A stretch of DNA of 64,000 bases from Patiria miniata (lineage: Eukaryota > Echinodermata > Asteroidea > Valvatida > Asterinidae): positions 39,035,058 to 39,099,057 of the forward strand of contig NW_024037059.1 in NCBI RefSeq assembly GCF_015706575.1. Reading direction: 5' to 3'. Both the position numbers and the translations under genes were made by a program. Positions 34,101 through 44,134 of the stretch are shown here, piece by piece (the stretch's first letter is position 1; each line of letters opens with the position of its first letter). The notes under the pieces are model-generated. The model was not told the DNA's origin, did no database searches, and was given only the letters and a program-made list of their open reading frames with translations.

Positions 34101-35520
34101 CTCTGTAAAACCATCTGGCGATAGGGGCGCTGTTCAAAACCCACGATAACGTTACAAAACAGGCCGCTGACACAAAAAGGCCACGATTTTTTTTGTAAAG
34201 GGAACTTGTTAAGAAAAAAGGGCACAAAAGAAGGGCACTCTTTACAAATATTGGGGGGGGGGGGTAGCGCGGGGGTAAGGTGAAAAAGGGCATTTGAACG
34301 AGTAAATACCCCCCCCCCCCCCACCTGCTACGCCTATATGGGCTCACAAGCCTCGCTCTGTTCGTTGGAAAGATTCCTAACCGAATCGTCCCCATTGCGT
34401 TCGTACTGTATGCATGCTACCACTAGCTAGCCGTGATGCCCTGCCTGGTATTGCATTGGAAGGTTTGGGCTGTAGGAGATGTAAATTTATTTTCCGGTGA
34501 CTCGTGGACATTTTGGTGCGAGGAAAATACGACAAAATACGTACTTCACGCTCTTCTCAAAAAAAAAAATGCCATGAAATAGTACTCACATGTTGTATTT
34601 TCGGTAGCACAACACAAGAATCCTGTAAATTGCGAACACGAAGGACGTCAGCACGCAAGCGATTTGAAAATTGAGACAGAAATGGCACAGACCGCCATCC
34701 GATGTAAACGAGTAGTGCCATTTCAGGTCCGTACCCATTGTACATGTCACACCCATTGATAGTATGCATTTACCGTTCCATCTTGCCTAGTGACAGAGGA
34801 GAAAATTATAAAGGGGCATTACGACCTGAAATCTCAAAAAAATGTTATGTTTTACATTGTGCACTTATCCTATTCCGAAGGTCTGATTGAAAGAGTAACC
34901 TAATGTCTTACCGTTCCCCAGAAAATACGAAAAATCCCGGTTGTTTAATTCTGACGTGGCGGAGAGTTTGTGTCATACACATACGTATTTCCAGTCGTGT
35001 TCATTCAATGTACACATTGTGTATGTGTGGCATAATACACAAATGGGTGCATTCCAGGATGTAGTGTCCCTTTAATGTAATGCTTACAGGATTCGGTTGT
35101 CGAGTTTCAAGCTAAAAACGAAGCATTATTCATCTTGAACCCTTATAACTCCCTACGGTGTGAAGATAGAAAATTCAGGACTGTTTATGGTGGAAAAAAA
35201 CCGTGTTTTTTTTATAAAATATTGCAAAATCATTGTGTGTTCAAAAGTTAAATGCTAGAATTTACGGTTTATGGGCGTCAGTATTAGATGGGGTCGTACG
35301 TGAGCCACCAAACCCCTTCCCATAAGAAAGCGTACATGCAAACAAAGCGTGGCGTCATCATATCTCAGGTATACTGGCCAGGGCTTGCACCTACCTGCGT
35401 CACCCCGACAGCACCTGCTATAACCAGGCCAGTGATGAATGTTCCGCACAAAAAAATCAGCTCCACGATAATGCCAAACGTGAAGGGGGACGGTCGGTCG
35501 GGCAAGCTAACGGTCGGCAT
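31118..35520 (-). CDS. TMEM179: TMEM179-like four-pass membrane protein, copy A (236 aa)
   Basis: Five exons, minus strand: 35395-35520, 34590-34786, 33778-33918, 33155-33233 and 31118-31285, with phases 0, 2, 2, 0. The first ATG is preceded in frame by a TGA four codons upstream, which supports the start. Predicted helices: about 16-40, 78-101, 113-138 and 183-205. The loop after helix 1 has WNGKC (compare FRGRC in vertebrate TMEM179), the loop after helix 3 has LNAFCDGLMNSC, exon 4 has DDGSSFYSTTLVAE and exon 5 has AAWISFVFWVALAVWSF, all at TMEM179 positions. Length is close to vertebrate TMEM179 (about 233 aa). The tail is Ala/Pro/Thr rich. Intron 4 contains three foldback or terminal-inverted-repeat elements. 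Best preserved and longest of the three tandem copies. Confidence 0.87.
31394..31672. mobile_element. Non-autonomous hAT-like element, 279 bp, exact 8-bp target duplication
   Basis: Inverted ends CATGGGCGTCGC and GCGACGCCCATG (12 bp exact) are flanked by AACCCCGT on both sides (31386-31393 and 31673-31680). The inside is 'ttgccccccc'-type runs, an A-rich core and G-rich arms, so it folds back. An intact duplication implies a fairly recent insertion, in intron 4 of TMEM179-like copy A. A related end ('ggacgtcgctaggattctttt') appears at about 36262. Confidence 0.85.
32132..32539. mobile_element. Foldback element with 165-bp arms
   Basis: Left arm 32132-32300 (ccggtgtcatatgaaaat ... aattcatgctacaccgg) recurs inverted at 32400-32539 (ccggtgtagcatgaatt ... 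attttcatgtgacaccgg). Conserved blocks in both arms include 'ttattggttaaaccctctca' and 'gcatgcgcaa'. The centre (about 100 bp) has 'gcgcgcaccaccgattactg', which recurs at about 33302. It lies in intron 4 of copy A. Confidence 0.85.
32557..33012. mobile_element. Element with 'gagtgcgttcgat' inverted ends, 456 bp
   Basis: The left end 'gagtgcgttcgattacttcc' and right end (inverse of 'gagtgcgttcgatcacttcc') pair over about 33 bp through 'agcttactcg'/'cgagtaagcg'. No matching target duplication was found. The right side adjoins a repeated block 'cagtgggcgtggttt', 'tgacgtcacact' that occurs again at about 33388. Intron 4 of copy A. Confidence 0.75.
33965..34335. repeat. Dispersed 'gcgtagca ... gctacgc' poly-G repeat, copy 1
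   Basis: Blocks 'gcgccgctgttcaaaac'-like, 'ggcaagtgcaagtccgtg', 'aagggcac' and G/C homopolymers recur in inverse orientation at 40026-40275 and 42937-43315. The ends read 'gcgtagcaaag' and 'gctacgc', an inverted pair. This copy lies in intron 2 of TMEM179-like A, immediately 5' (gene sense) of exon 3. Confidence 0.55.
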
Positions 35521-36579
35521 GTCGGGGCAGGTTCACTCGACGAAAGCCTTGGCCACTTGTTGAGAAAAGAGGAGAAGTCTACAACATTTGAAGACTAATA
35601 TGTGCCGACTTCAGAAAGCGTTATAGCACTCTGGCTTTTGTCGTCTCTGTGGCGCATGCGGTGCAAGAGTCCATCAGTAATTTATCCCGCTTTGCTAATG
35701 GTAGTTTGTCCTTTTTGACCTTTATTGACGTCAATGACAAACAAAAACGGTTTTGAGTTTCTGGTCTGTACACTAGCGCTTAAAACGTTGGCGTGACGCG
35801 GATTTCAATATTTACTTTCGTTTTAGATCCAGTATTATTACGTATATTATGGGACCCAAGCTCATTGTATAGAAACCATAAAGGGGCACCGGCGGGCCTA
35901 GCTTTTAGAAAAAAAGTAGGTTGACAAGCCACGCCCTGCTAGAGGGGTACAAGTCCGACCCCGGGGGAATTCCCCCTCCCAGAAAAATGTTGAATTCTAT
36001 GATGATTGCTCCTGCATTCTAATGACATTTGAGATCAAAAGTAGGAACCTTAAGCATTTCATTCATTATGTTTGGCCCCATATTCGTATAACTGTAGTCA
36101 CAGGCTGAAGGTTGCCCCCCCCCCCGCTCTATAGATCTGACAATGTCGTAGATTTTAGTGGCCATGGAAAAGAATGGGTCTGCGGTTGAGGTCCCCCCCC
36201 CCCGAGAAAACAGGCAAGGCAAAAATAAAGGTCCCCTGACTTCCCAACACTCCCTCGTCATGGACGTCGCTAGGATTCTTTTCCGGGAGCAAGGGCAAAG
36301 CACATCCCCCCTCCCCAATTACTTTTAAAAACTTTTTTCAACATATTCTCAATTGACTATATTCCGAGCGTGGGCAGGATCACTTGGCCGACCCCCCCCT
36401 CCCCCCCCCACTAAATTAACAGCAATATGGATTATGGCTTCGAACCTCTATTCCTTTTTTTGTTTCCTTCATTATTTTTTGCCACTTGCAAAACGAACCC
36501 AAAATCACCCTACTGACAAAGCGTACGCGTTCTGATCGATCCAGCAACGAATGATATTTTGCAGTGCTGTTTCAAAGGG
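35521..36579. other. Intergenic upstream of copy A, with a dispersed repeat
   Basis: No gene is recognised. About 35,900-36,300 holds a repeat with 'cctgcattctaatgacat', 'aagcatttcattcattat' and C-runs that recurs at about 53,630-53,945 ('ctgcattctaagcc', 'agcatttcatttattat'). The promoter of copy A should lie at the left end. Confidence 0.5.
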
Positions 36580-36814
36580 GCACTCTAAAAAGTCCCGGGT
36601 CAGATTTGACTCAGAAAAGGGTCATGTGGGGCCTGACCCTTTTCCGGGTCAAAAATGACACTTTTTCGGGTCAACACGGACACTTTTCTGGGTCAAATGA
36701 CCCGGAAAATGAGTCACACATTGTAATTGTGACCCATTGTGTCATTTTGACCCGGAAAAGGGTCAAGCCCCACGTACATGACCCTTTTCCGGGTCAAGTC
36801 TGACCCGGGAGTGT
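36580..36814. mobile_element. Palindromic element made of 'gacccggaaaagggtca' blocks
   Basis: The arms 'agtcccgggtcaga' and 'tctgacccggga' and several internal 'cttttccgggtca' / 'tgacccggaaaag' blocks in both orientations make this 235-bp stretch fold on itself. The repeated block resembles the tandem unit at 7769-7985. Confidence 0.75.
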
Positions 36815-37553
36815 AACATGCACTGACACATAAAAACGACAGCTGGTGAGTCTGAAACTGGGCACTCGCTGACTAGAAACGGGAACTTTTTCCCACTCGA
36901 CTTTGTTTGATCTTAAAGGTCAATTCTGCACGTGAAAATGAGTGTACACAAGTCATGTATACATACACGTATAGCCGACTCGATGAATTGTGTTGATAAA
37001 TTGATGACTCCATGAAACCTTCGATAACATAATGCTGTACACCTACAGATTTAGAGCATAAATTGTGTTGATTTAAATGACTTGATTGGGTTCATACCTA
37101 GTTTGACCCCTACTGACTAATTTGCAGGTGTTTTGATGTTTTGAAAAACCTGCATTGTCAGCAATTTTGACTCACGGGCGCTAATTAAAAATGGTATTGG
37201 TGATCCAAATTTGCTAAAGCCTCTATACATTTGTTGGCGATCAACCCTCATAATCATCGCAACGACTTTTTTGTTTGGGGGGGGGGGGGTTGGTGCTTCG
37301 ACCTGGGAATCGGAATATTGTGTCCAGGAAAGGCCGACATTTTGATCCGACCCAATAATTTTTTTTTCATAACCTGAGGTATGTTTTTAATTGCTCAGAT
37401 AAAATAACAACACTGTACATTAACTACTCAAAATGTAAGCAGTCACATTGATCTGCTAGAATCCGAGACTAAAATCCATTATAATGATGCTTTTCAAAAG
37501 AGAAGCTTGTAAAAAAACAAATGTCCACGATGACGATTAAAGCTCACAGTTAA
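36815..37553. other. Intergenic, AT-rich, no gene seen
   Basis: Contains a G-run at about 37278 and, at its right end (about 37500-37553), the beginning of the lectin-gene 3' repeat ('cacgatgacgattaaag', 'cacagttaat') that is then interrupted by the insertion 37554-38083. Confidence 0.5.
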
Positions 37554-38083
37554 TAATGGAGTAAATGTGTGCTTGACCGGTTTTAAACACTTTGTTTGAG
37601 ACTGGTTGGAGTCTGGATGCTAAGATTTACCGGAGCCGAAGGCTCGGGTAATTATCAGCAACATGCCTTTTTGGTCAAAAAAGAAGTTTGTTTTTACTTC
37701 CAACGATTTTTTCAACGATGTTACTTCATGTTTTTCGAAACTCCCCAGTAGCTAGTGTCCTTGTTGTAAACAAGTCCTTATAAAAATGGAGATTGGTGCT
37801 CGCGTTATGCGCGATGTCGCGCAGAACGCAGCTGTGCCGGTGTAGTGTGAATTTAGGACTGTAAAATACTGACTTACTTCTGGTAGTATTGCGCATGCAT
37901 GCCTACAGTGCATTAATGTGAACGTTTAACCAATAAAACGATTAGTAAAAGGCACCGGATTTCAAAGGAGTCAAAATTTCACGGTGACACTGGAAAGTGT
38001 TAAAGACAAGCCAGCCGGTCTTTATCATCGTTTACGAACAGTCACGTGATGGGCTCTCAAACAATAGGAATAGGCAAACTAAT
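37554..38083. mobile_element. Insertion in the 3' flank of lectin gene 1
   Basis: Related to 27700-28312 in inverse orientation. It splits the repeat that is uninterrupted beside lectin gene 2 ('cacagttaat' + 'gaagagttcaaag'). TAAT occurs at both borders and may be the target duplication. It entered after the lectin genes duplicated, or the second copy was formed from an uninterrupted one. Confidence 0.6.
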
Positions 38084-38282
38084 GAATTCAAAGGTTAAAA
38101 GACATCAAAGAATCAGTTAATGCACTTCATCTCGCCTTGATGTTCTGAAAGTAGCTCTAAAACTGATCTGTTCTGAACGACAGTTAACGTTCAACGTCGA
38201 TATTCACCACATTAATTTCAAAACAATAATTTCAGAGTCAAAGCAGATTCTACCGTTCGAAATTGGTAAAGACACTTTCTCT

Positions 38283-39035
38283 CTAAAGGTCGAAAACGTT
38301 GCAGCTCTCGACTTTCTTCAAAAAGGCCGGGTCAGCCTCGATGCTAGACGCGTTGTTGAGCTGACAGACTTTCTTGTCATCACCCTTCTGCCAGAGATTG
38401 AAGGAGTGGCATCGTGGCTCCGCCCAGCACGCCTGACCGCACCCAATGACTCCCGCAGCCGTCAGGTTCTTGATCTCATGGTTGAGCAGGCACTGGGGTG
38501 TGAAGCGCCCGTCAGCATCAGCTTGCAGGCAGTATGAGCGATGAGAGACTCGCATCTCACAGGAGGCAAATTTTTTGGACTGACACCCACTGTCTCCCCA
38601 GTTCCCTCCATACTTTTCGGCCATTCTGATGCAATCTTGATCTTGATGATGATGTGGATTTCCTCCGTTCCAGTTAGTGAATTGAGGCCTATCTTGGACG
38701 CCAAGGCACGTCAGTTGGCCCGTGTTATCAACATCTTTGCAGCCGATCCACAGTTCCAGTTTGTTTGTTGAACTGCCGACAATCATCTCCATTCGAGACC
38801 TCATTTCCCGCCAGATGAAGTCCTGTTCTTCCTGCGAGTCAGGAACGACCAGGCTGCTCCCGGGCCGGTCACAAACCGTCTTAGCTTGCCACCAATTCAC
38901 CCGGTCTGGCAGCAAGATGTAGCAGGCGTCTTGCCAGGCCAACCAGCCGGGAGGACAGACGGACAGCGGGCGTTGAAATGACACACCGTCTGCCCAGACA
39001 TAGCCTATAATCAGAGTGAGAATACATACCAACAT
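38283..39035 (-). CDS. Secreted C-type lectin with PAN/apple-like C-terminal domain, copy 1 (250 aa)
   Basis: One uninterrupted frame, no intron. Residues 1-16 form a signal peptide (LTLIIGYVWA). A C-type lectin domain spans about 27-153 with paired cysteines (27/38, 55/151 and 110/135 by position), the WIGC core at 96-99, GNP at 125-127 where sugar-binding members often have EPN or QPD, and NWGD at 145-148 in place of WND. A second Cys-rich domain (about 159-250; cysteines 169, 182, 199, 203, 209, 224, 245) looks like a PAN/apple module; N-glycosylation sites at 190 and 228. The protein is predicted to be secreted and to bind sugars or other ligands; Ca-dependent binding is uncertain because the usual tripeptide is changed. 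It is a tandem duplicate of the gene at 41180-41935. Confidence 0.93.
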   Translation of the reverse strand: MLVCILTLIIGYVWADGVSFQRPLSVCPPGWLAWQDACYILLPDRVNWWQAKTVCDRPGSSLVVPDSQEEQDFIWREMRSRMEMIVGSSTNKLELWIGCKDVDNTGQLTCLGVQDRPQFTNWNGGNPHHHQDQDCIRMAEKYGGNWGDSGCQSKKFASCEMRVSHRSYCLQADADGRFTPQCLLNHEIKNLTAAGVIGCGQACWAEPRCHSFNLWQKGDDKKVCQLNNASSIEADPAFLKKVESCNVFDL

Positions 39036-41179
39036 GATTGGAAATAAGTTGTGCGTTCGGTCTTTCGTTGTTAGAAGTAGGCAACACAGACGATAAAAAA
39101 TTATGTATCGTCGAGATCAAGTGATGCTTTCTCAGTGACTCAAAAATGAGGCTACTTCCCCTTGCATCGCCTCATCACAGCGTAAATTGACACCGCGTTG
39201 CGAAGTTACAAAAATGCACCCTATGGCACGCCGAAATGTCAACATTTTTTAAAAGCCAAATTATAGAGATTTAGTCCCTAAATGGGCATGTAGTGATCTC
39301 AACAGTTGAATCTGATACCAAAGCCACATCACTAAATAAGATTTTTTCGCTTTCTCCGATATCTTGCAATGAAAAACAGTGGCATTTGATGCACATAGGG
39401 TCAATGAATTCTTCATTAAAATATTGAGCTATTCCTGGATAGTTGCAAGTTACCACGGATACCTATTATTGGCTAATGACAGAAAAAGGGGGACACAATA
39501 AACAGAAAAGACATAAGAAAACTGTGACAAGCATTTAAGTTTTCTGTGATAATGTTTAAAATATTTGTTGGATTGTTTTTTTTCTCAGAGGCTTGCCGTA
39601 GCACTCAACTATGCCAGAAGGAGCCATAATTCTAGCACATGAAGATGTATGTTTTCCAACGGTTTCTAAGAGACAAATCTATTTTTGGCACCTTCATCAA
39701 TAATTCCAAGTAAACCATTAGCCGCCGAGATAACCCACAATAATATCCTGCAGAGTATACGGTCATCTAAATTATGCATTTCTCTATTATCGGATCGTGC
39801 CAAAGCGACCACCGAGTTCAATTATAGTTCCAAATCTTCTCGTTCAATTCAAGTGCAAAATTCATTGTGTACGTGTGTTCCTAAATTTCCTGTTTTTATT
39901 GTTAAAACCAAGGCGTGGAGTTGAGGCATCCGATAATTTCTGTTGGCAAATTACCAAAATGTATCGGCTGTGGCGTCTATTTGTATACGTGTTTCACGAC
40001 AATGGGTGAGCAATTTACTTCAAAGACGTAGCCAGCGGTTGGGTGAGGGGGTAATTACCATAGCGCTATCTATTGTCCGATAGTGTGCACAATCGTTCGG
40101 TTTGAGCAGCGCCCGCGATGGAAGACGGTACCCCCACCCCAACACTTTTTTTTTTTTTTTACGGAGGCCAAGTATCGAGAGAAAAATGGCTGTCGATATT
40201 TTAGCACGAATGTGCCAGTGCCCTTTTCACGAACTCCCCCCCCCCCAAAAAAAATGACCTTGCTACGTCTCTGCACTTTGTTGTTCGTATGCGTATAGCA
40301 GACGATGAAAGCGTCCTTCCTCACACGTGTTTTCCAGTATGTTTTACAAACTTGGTAGTTTTCCATCACACTTTCATATTTTCGTTACCTGTAGTTAACA
40401 GAAACTTAACAAGAATAGGGACGTGTTTTTTCCGTTACTTTGAATCTTTCTCAGAAGAAAATAATACCAAGCTTGCTTTTAAAAGCAAAGGGCACGATGA
40501 CGATTAACGTTCACAGTTAATAGAAGAGTTCAAAGACACCAAGGAATCAGTCAAAACACTTCATCTCGCCTTGATATTCTGAAAGTAGCACTAAAAGCTG
40601 ACCTGTTCTGACTGTTTGTTCAAGTTCAATGTCGATATTTACAACATCAATTTCAAAACATTCATTTGAGAGTCAAAGCACATTTTACAACAGTATGTTA
40701 GTAATGTTTTTCATAAGACAAGCTTTAAAAAGTACACGAGGACGATTCAAGTTCACAGTTAATTGAAGAGTTCAGTCAATCCACTTCATCTCGCCTTGAT
40801 GTTCTTAAAATAGCTCTAAAAATGATCTGTTTTGACTGTTTAAGTTCTACGTCGATTTTCACAACATTAATTTCCAAACATTCATTTGAGAGTCAAAGCA
40901 GATTCTACAAGATACGCCAGTGGTGTTTTGCCTACAAGCTTCAAAAAGTTCACGATGACGATTAAAGTTCACATCTAATTGAAGAGTCAAAAGACATCAA
41001 GGAATCAGTCAATGCACTGCATCTCGCCTTGCAAGATGCTCCGAAAGTAGCTCTAAAAACTGATCTGTTCTGAATGTTTGTTAAAGTTCTACGTCGATAT
41101 TCACAACATTAATTTCATAACAATAATTTCAGAGTCAAAGCAGATTCCACCGTTCGAAATTGGTAAAGACACTTTCTCT
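39036..41179. other. Spacer between the lectin genes, with repeated 3' segments
   Basis: 39036-39480 is the 5' flank of lectin 1 and aligns with 41936-42380 before lectin 2. 40026-40275 is a copy of the poly-G/C repeat of 33965-34335. From about 40490 to 41179, the 3' flank of lectin 2 contains three consecutive copies of a segment of about 220 bp (separate entry). Confidence 0.65.
40490..41179. repeat. Three direct repeats of about 220 bp in the 3' flank of lectin gene 2
   Basis: Copies starting near 40490, 40735 and 40955 share 'cacgatgacgatta', 'cttcatctcgccttgat', 'aagtagctctaaaa', 'gatctgttctgact' and 'agagtcaaagcag'. One further copy lies after lectin gene 1 (split by an insertion at 37554-38083). 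The copy nearest the stop codon runs directly into coding sequence, so it is probably 3' UTR. Confidence 0.8.
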
Positions 41180-41935
41180 CTAAAGGTCGAAAAAGTTGCA
41201 GCTCTCGACTTTCTTCAAAAAGGCTGGGTCAGCCTCGATGCTAGACGCGTTGTTGAGCTGACAGACTTTCTTGTCATCACCCTTCTGCCAGAGATTGAAG
41301 GAGTGGCATCGAGGCTCCGCCCAGCACGCCTGACCACACCCAATTACTCCCGCGGCCGTCAGGTTCTTGATCTCATGGTTTAGCAGACACTGGGGTGTGA
41401 AGCGCCCGTCAGCATCAGCTTGCAGGCAGTACAAGCGTCGAGAGACTCGCATCTCACAGGCGCCGAAATGTTTGGCATTACACCCGCTGTCTCCCCATCT
41501 CCCTTCATACTTTTGATCCATTCTGATGCAATCTTGACCTTCGTCTGTATGCGGGTTTCCTTTGCTCCACTTGGTAAATCCAGGCCTACCCTGGACACCG
41601 ATGCACGTTAGTAGCCCTGTATTATCAAAATCTGTGCAGCCGATCCAAAGTTGCAGTTTTGTCGTTGAATTTCCGACAATCTTCTCCATTCGGGACCTCA
41701 TTTCCCGCCAGATGAAGTCCTGTTCTTCCTGCGAGTCGGGAACGACCAGGCTGCTCCCGGGCCGGTCACAAACCGTCTTAGCTTGCCACCAATTCATCTT
41801 GTCAGGCAGCAAGATGTAGCAGGCGTCTTGCCAGGCCAACCAGCCGGGAGGACAAACAGGCTGCTCGCGTTGAAATGATACACCGTCTGCCCAGACATAG
41901 CTTATAATCAGAGTGAGAATATAATATACCAACAT
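41180..41935 (-). CDS. Secreted C-type lectin with PAN/apple-like C-terminal domain, copy 2 (251 aa)
   Basis: Single-exon paralogue of the 38283-39035 gene with the same domain order: signal peptide (1-17), C-type lectin domain (about 28-154), PAN/apple-like domain (about 160-251). Between the two proteins I count about 27 replacements in roughly 83 residues spanning the second half of the lectin domain, but only 2 in the last 84 residues and 2 in about 56 residues at the start of the lectin domain. In the long-loop area GNPHHHQDQDC becomes GNPHTDEGQDC and GGNWGD becomes EGRWGD. A TATA box lies about 180 bp upstream. Secretion is well supported; the ligand is unknown. Confidence 0.93.
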   Translation of the reverse strand: MLVYYILTLIISYVWADGVSFQREQPVCPPGWLAWQDACYILLPDKMNWWQAKTVCDRPGSSLVVPDSQEEQDFIWREMRSRMEKIVGNSTTKLQLWIGCTDFDNTGLLTCIGVQGRPGFTKWSKGNPHTDEGQDCIRMDQKYEGRWGDSGCNAKHFGACEMRVSRRLYCLQADADGRFTPQCLLNHEIKNLTAAGVIGCGQACWAEPRCHSFNLWQKGDDKKVCQLNNASSIEADPAFLKKVESCNFFDL

Positions 41936-42110
41936 GATTGGAAATGTTTGTAGTTCGTTAAATATTTCAATGTTTAGCAGTAGCTCGGTCGGCGCACATT
42001 AGTTAAGTACATGTATCTGAATGCTATCGGGTTGTGTGTACAATCGACTGGAGCAAGTGATAATTTCTCAGCGACTTAAGAAAGAGACCAATCTCTCTCT
42101 CTTTATAGCC

Positions 42111-42117
42111 TCACAGC
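42111..42117 (-). promoter_or_regulatory. TATA box of lectin gene 2
   Basis: The minus strand reads GGCTATAAAGAGAG. It lies about 180 bp upstream of the ATG, which would allow a 5' UTR of about 150 nt. At the aligned place before lectin gene 1 the minus strand reads GGCGATGCAAGG, so the TATA is absent there. Confidence 0.6.
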
Positions 42118-44028
42118 CCCAAAGTAATGACCAATTAGACATCGCGTTGCTAGGTAACAAAACGGAGAATCAACTCACCATTATGGCGCGCCGAATTGTC
42201 ATCATTTTTTAAAAGCCTAATTACAGATCTCAGCCCCTTAAATGTGCATGTAGTGATCGTAAGAATCGAATGTGATACCATAACTACGGGACTGAGTCTT
42301 ATAATGTTTTCTAGTATACCTTTCTTAAAGTTAATACACAAAAAAACTGTTTTTTTCACACATAGAGCCAATGAATTATTTATTAAAATATTGAGCTATT
42401 ACAGCATATTGCAAATTTCAAACTGAAACCTAACATCGCCTAATTGCAGGAAAAGGGTAAAAAATAAACATATAAGACACAAGAAAATTGCAGCAAACGA
42501 TTTGATAGTTTTCTATGATGTGTTGATTTTTAAAAATTGTAGGGTTGATTTATTTGTTTGCCTCGGCGTTCCATAGCTTTAAGCCAGGCCAGAAGCAGCG
42601 ACAACAATATGAGCACATGAACATGCATGTCTTCCAACGGTTGCTAAGAAACAAGCTTATGATACTGCTCTTTACCAATAATTTCAAGTTGACGATTAGT
42701 TGTCGAGGTCACTAACAATAATGCCGTCGTGCAGAATGTATAGAAATTCGTTCAGGTTATTAAGCCTTTCAGTGGATCATGTACCTCATCATTCATCACT
42801 GAGTTCGACTTGATATCTTTCAAGTCAACCGGGAGCTCGATCGTTACGTGTTTTCTAGCTGGTTTGGCAGCAATAAACTCAAATTATCCTGTAATTGACT
42901 GCCTTTTTCCATTCAAATTCCTTTTTTTTTCAATGGGCTTTACCCCCCCCCCCCCAATAATTTGTAAAGAGTGCCCTTTTTTTAGGAAGTGCCCTTTTTT
43001 TAAAAGAAATGTGCCAGAAGTTTTTTGTGGCATGTGCCATTTAGGGTGTATTTTTCTTAATTTCGCACATGTATCGCCCTGAAAAACACCACATATTGGC
43101 CGTTTGTGTGCATAATCATTTGTTTTGAACAGCGCCTCCATCAACAGACGGTACCGACCCGACCCCCCCCCCTGCTTTTTTTTATTTTACGGGGACCAAG
43201 TGTATGGAGAAAAAAACCTGTCTTCGTTTCACCACGGATGCGCAAGTGCCCTTTCCAAAATGTTTTAACCCCCCCCCCCCCGCCCCAATCAGAATGACCG
43301 TGGACGCCACTGAATACCCATTGTTCAATCCAAGGCCTAGGTTTGAGGCACGTGCTAATTTGTTTTCAATGCGAGCAAGCAAAATTGTAGTGGCTGTATG
43401 GTGGCGCACACGCATCACGCCAACTAATTGGTAATTCGTGTTGTTCGTACACAGACGCTGGAAATGGCCCTTCAAACACGTTCTGTTCTTCATATTATCC
43501 CTATTTTCTTTTTAAGGGATAGCCAAAAGTGGACCCTTCTCATGATTTTCAACGAGTGTGGTATAGATATTTCAATTGCCTCCCCCCCGCAAATAAATGC
43601 TTGTTTCGTATACTTGTTCATCAAGTGTAGTTAACTTTACAAGAACGGGCGAGGGTGTTTTTGTTCGTTTGTTCGTTCGTTTGTTAATGTCAATATATCA
43701 ACATGTTGACCTAGATATCGGCAAATTAATATTAACATTCCACTTCGTTGATCGACTTGTTGGCTCCGCTTTTATATTTTTGTTTCAAGTTCTGAGAACA
43801 CTTACGTCAGAACAATTGGCTATCTTGATATGCGTATCAACCCTGGGAAAATTAATTGGAGCAAGGGGTGCACCGGAAACAGGATTGTTTTACTTGGTTT
43901 TATTTTTATTTTTCTAAGTTTTTTTTTTATCTGATAATGTTTACGCCACTCACGGTGAGTAGTGAGTGACAGCAGACGTGATACCATTGCATTGGCCTAA
44001 TTCGAAGTTTAGTAAACACTTCTCCTTT

Positions 44029-44040
44029 TATATAAAAAGG
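44029..44040 (+). promoter_or_regulatory. TATA box of the EndoU gene
   Basis: TATATAAAAAGG lies 95-106 bp before the ATG at 44135, leaving room for a 5' UTR of about 70-80 nt. Confidence 0.65.
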
Positions 44041-44134
44041 GTTCGTTTTTGTCAAAGACTGAAGTACAGATGTCCTCTGGTCTGTTGGTTTGTTTGGTCG
44101 ACGTCAGTTCCGATTTGCCTTCATCACTGAAATC

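Larger units (their letters stand above)
41936..44134. other. Divergent spacer between lectin gene 2 and EndoU
   Basis: 41936-42380 resembles the upstream flank of lectin gene 1. 42937-43315 is the third copy of the poly-G/C repeat ('gtgcccttttttta', 'acagcgcctccatcaaca', C-runs). A match to the sequence right of lectin 1's upstream flank continues to about 43690, so the duplicated unit is roughly 2.9 kb. Open frames here are not convincing. Confidence 0.55.

Noticed and set aside
33956-34395. Overlapping minus-strand frames of 122 and 132 codons
   Set aside because: They lie in the poly-G/C dispersed repeat and lack any domain; the same block recurs at 40 and 43 kb.
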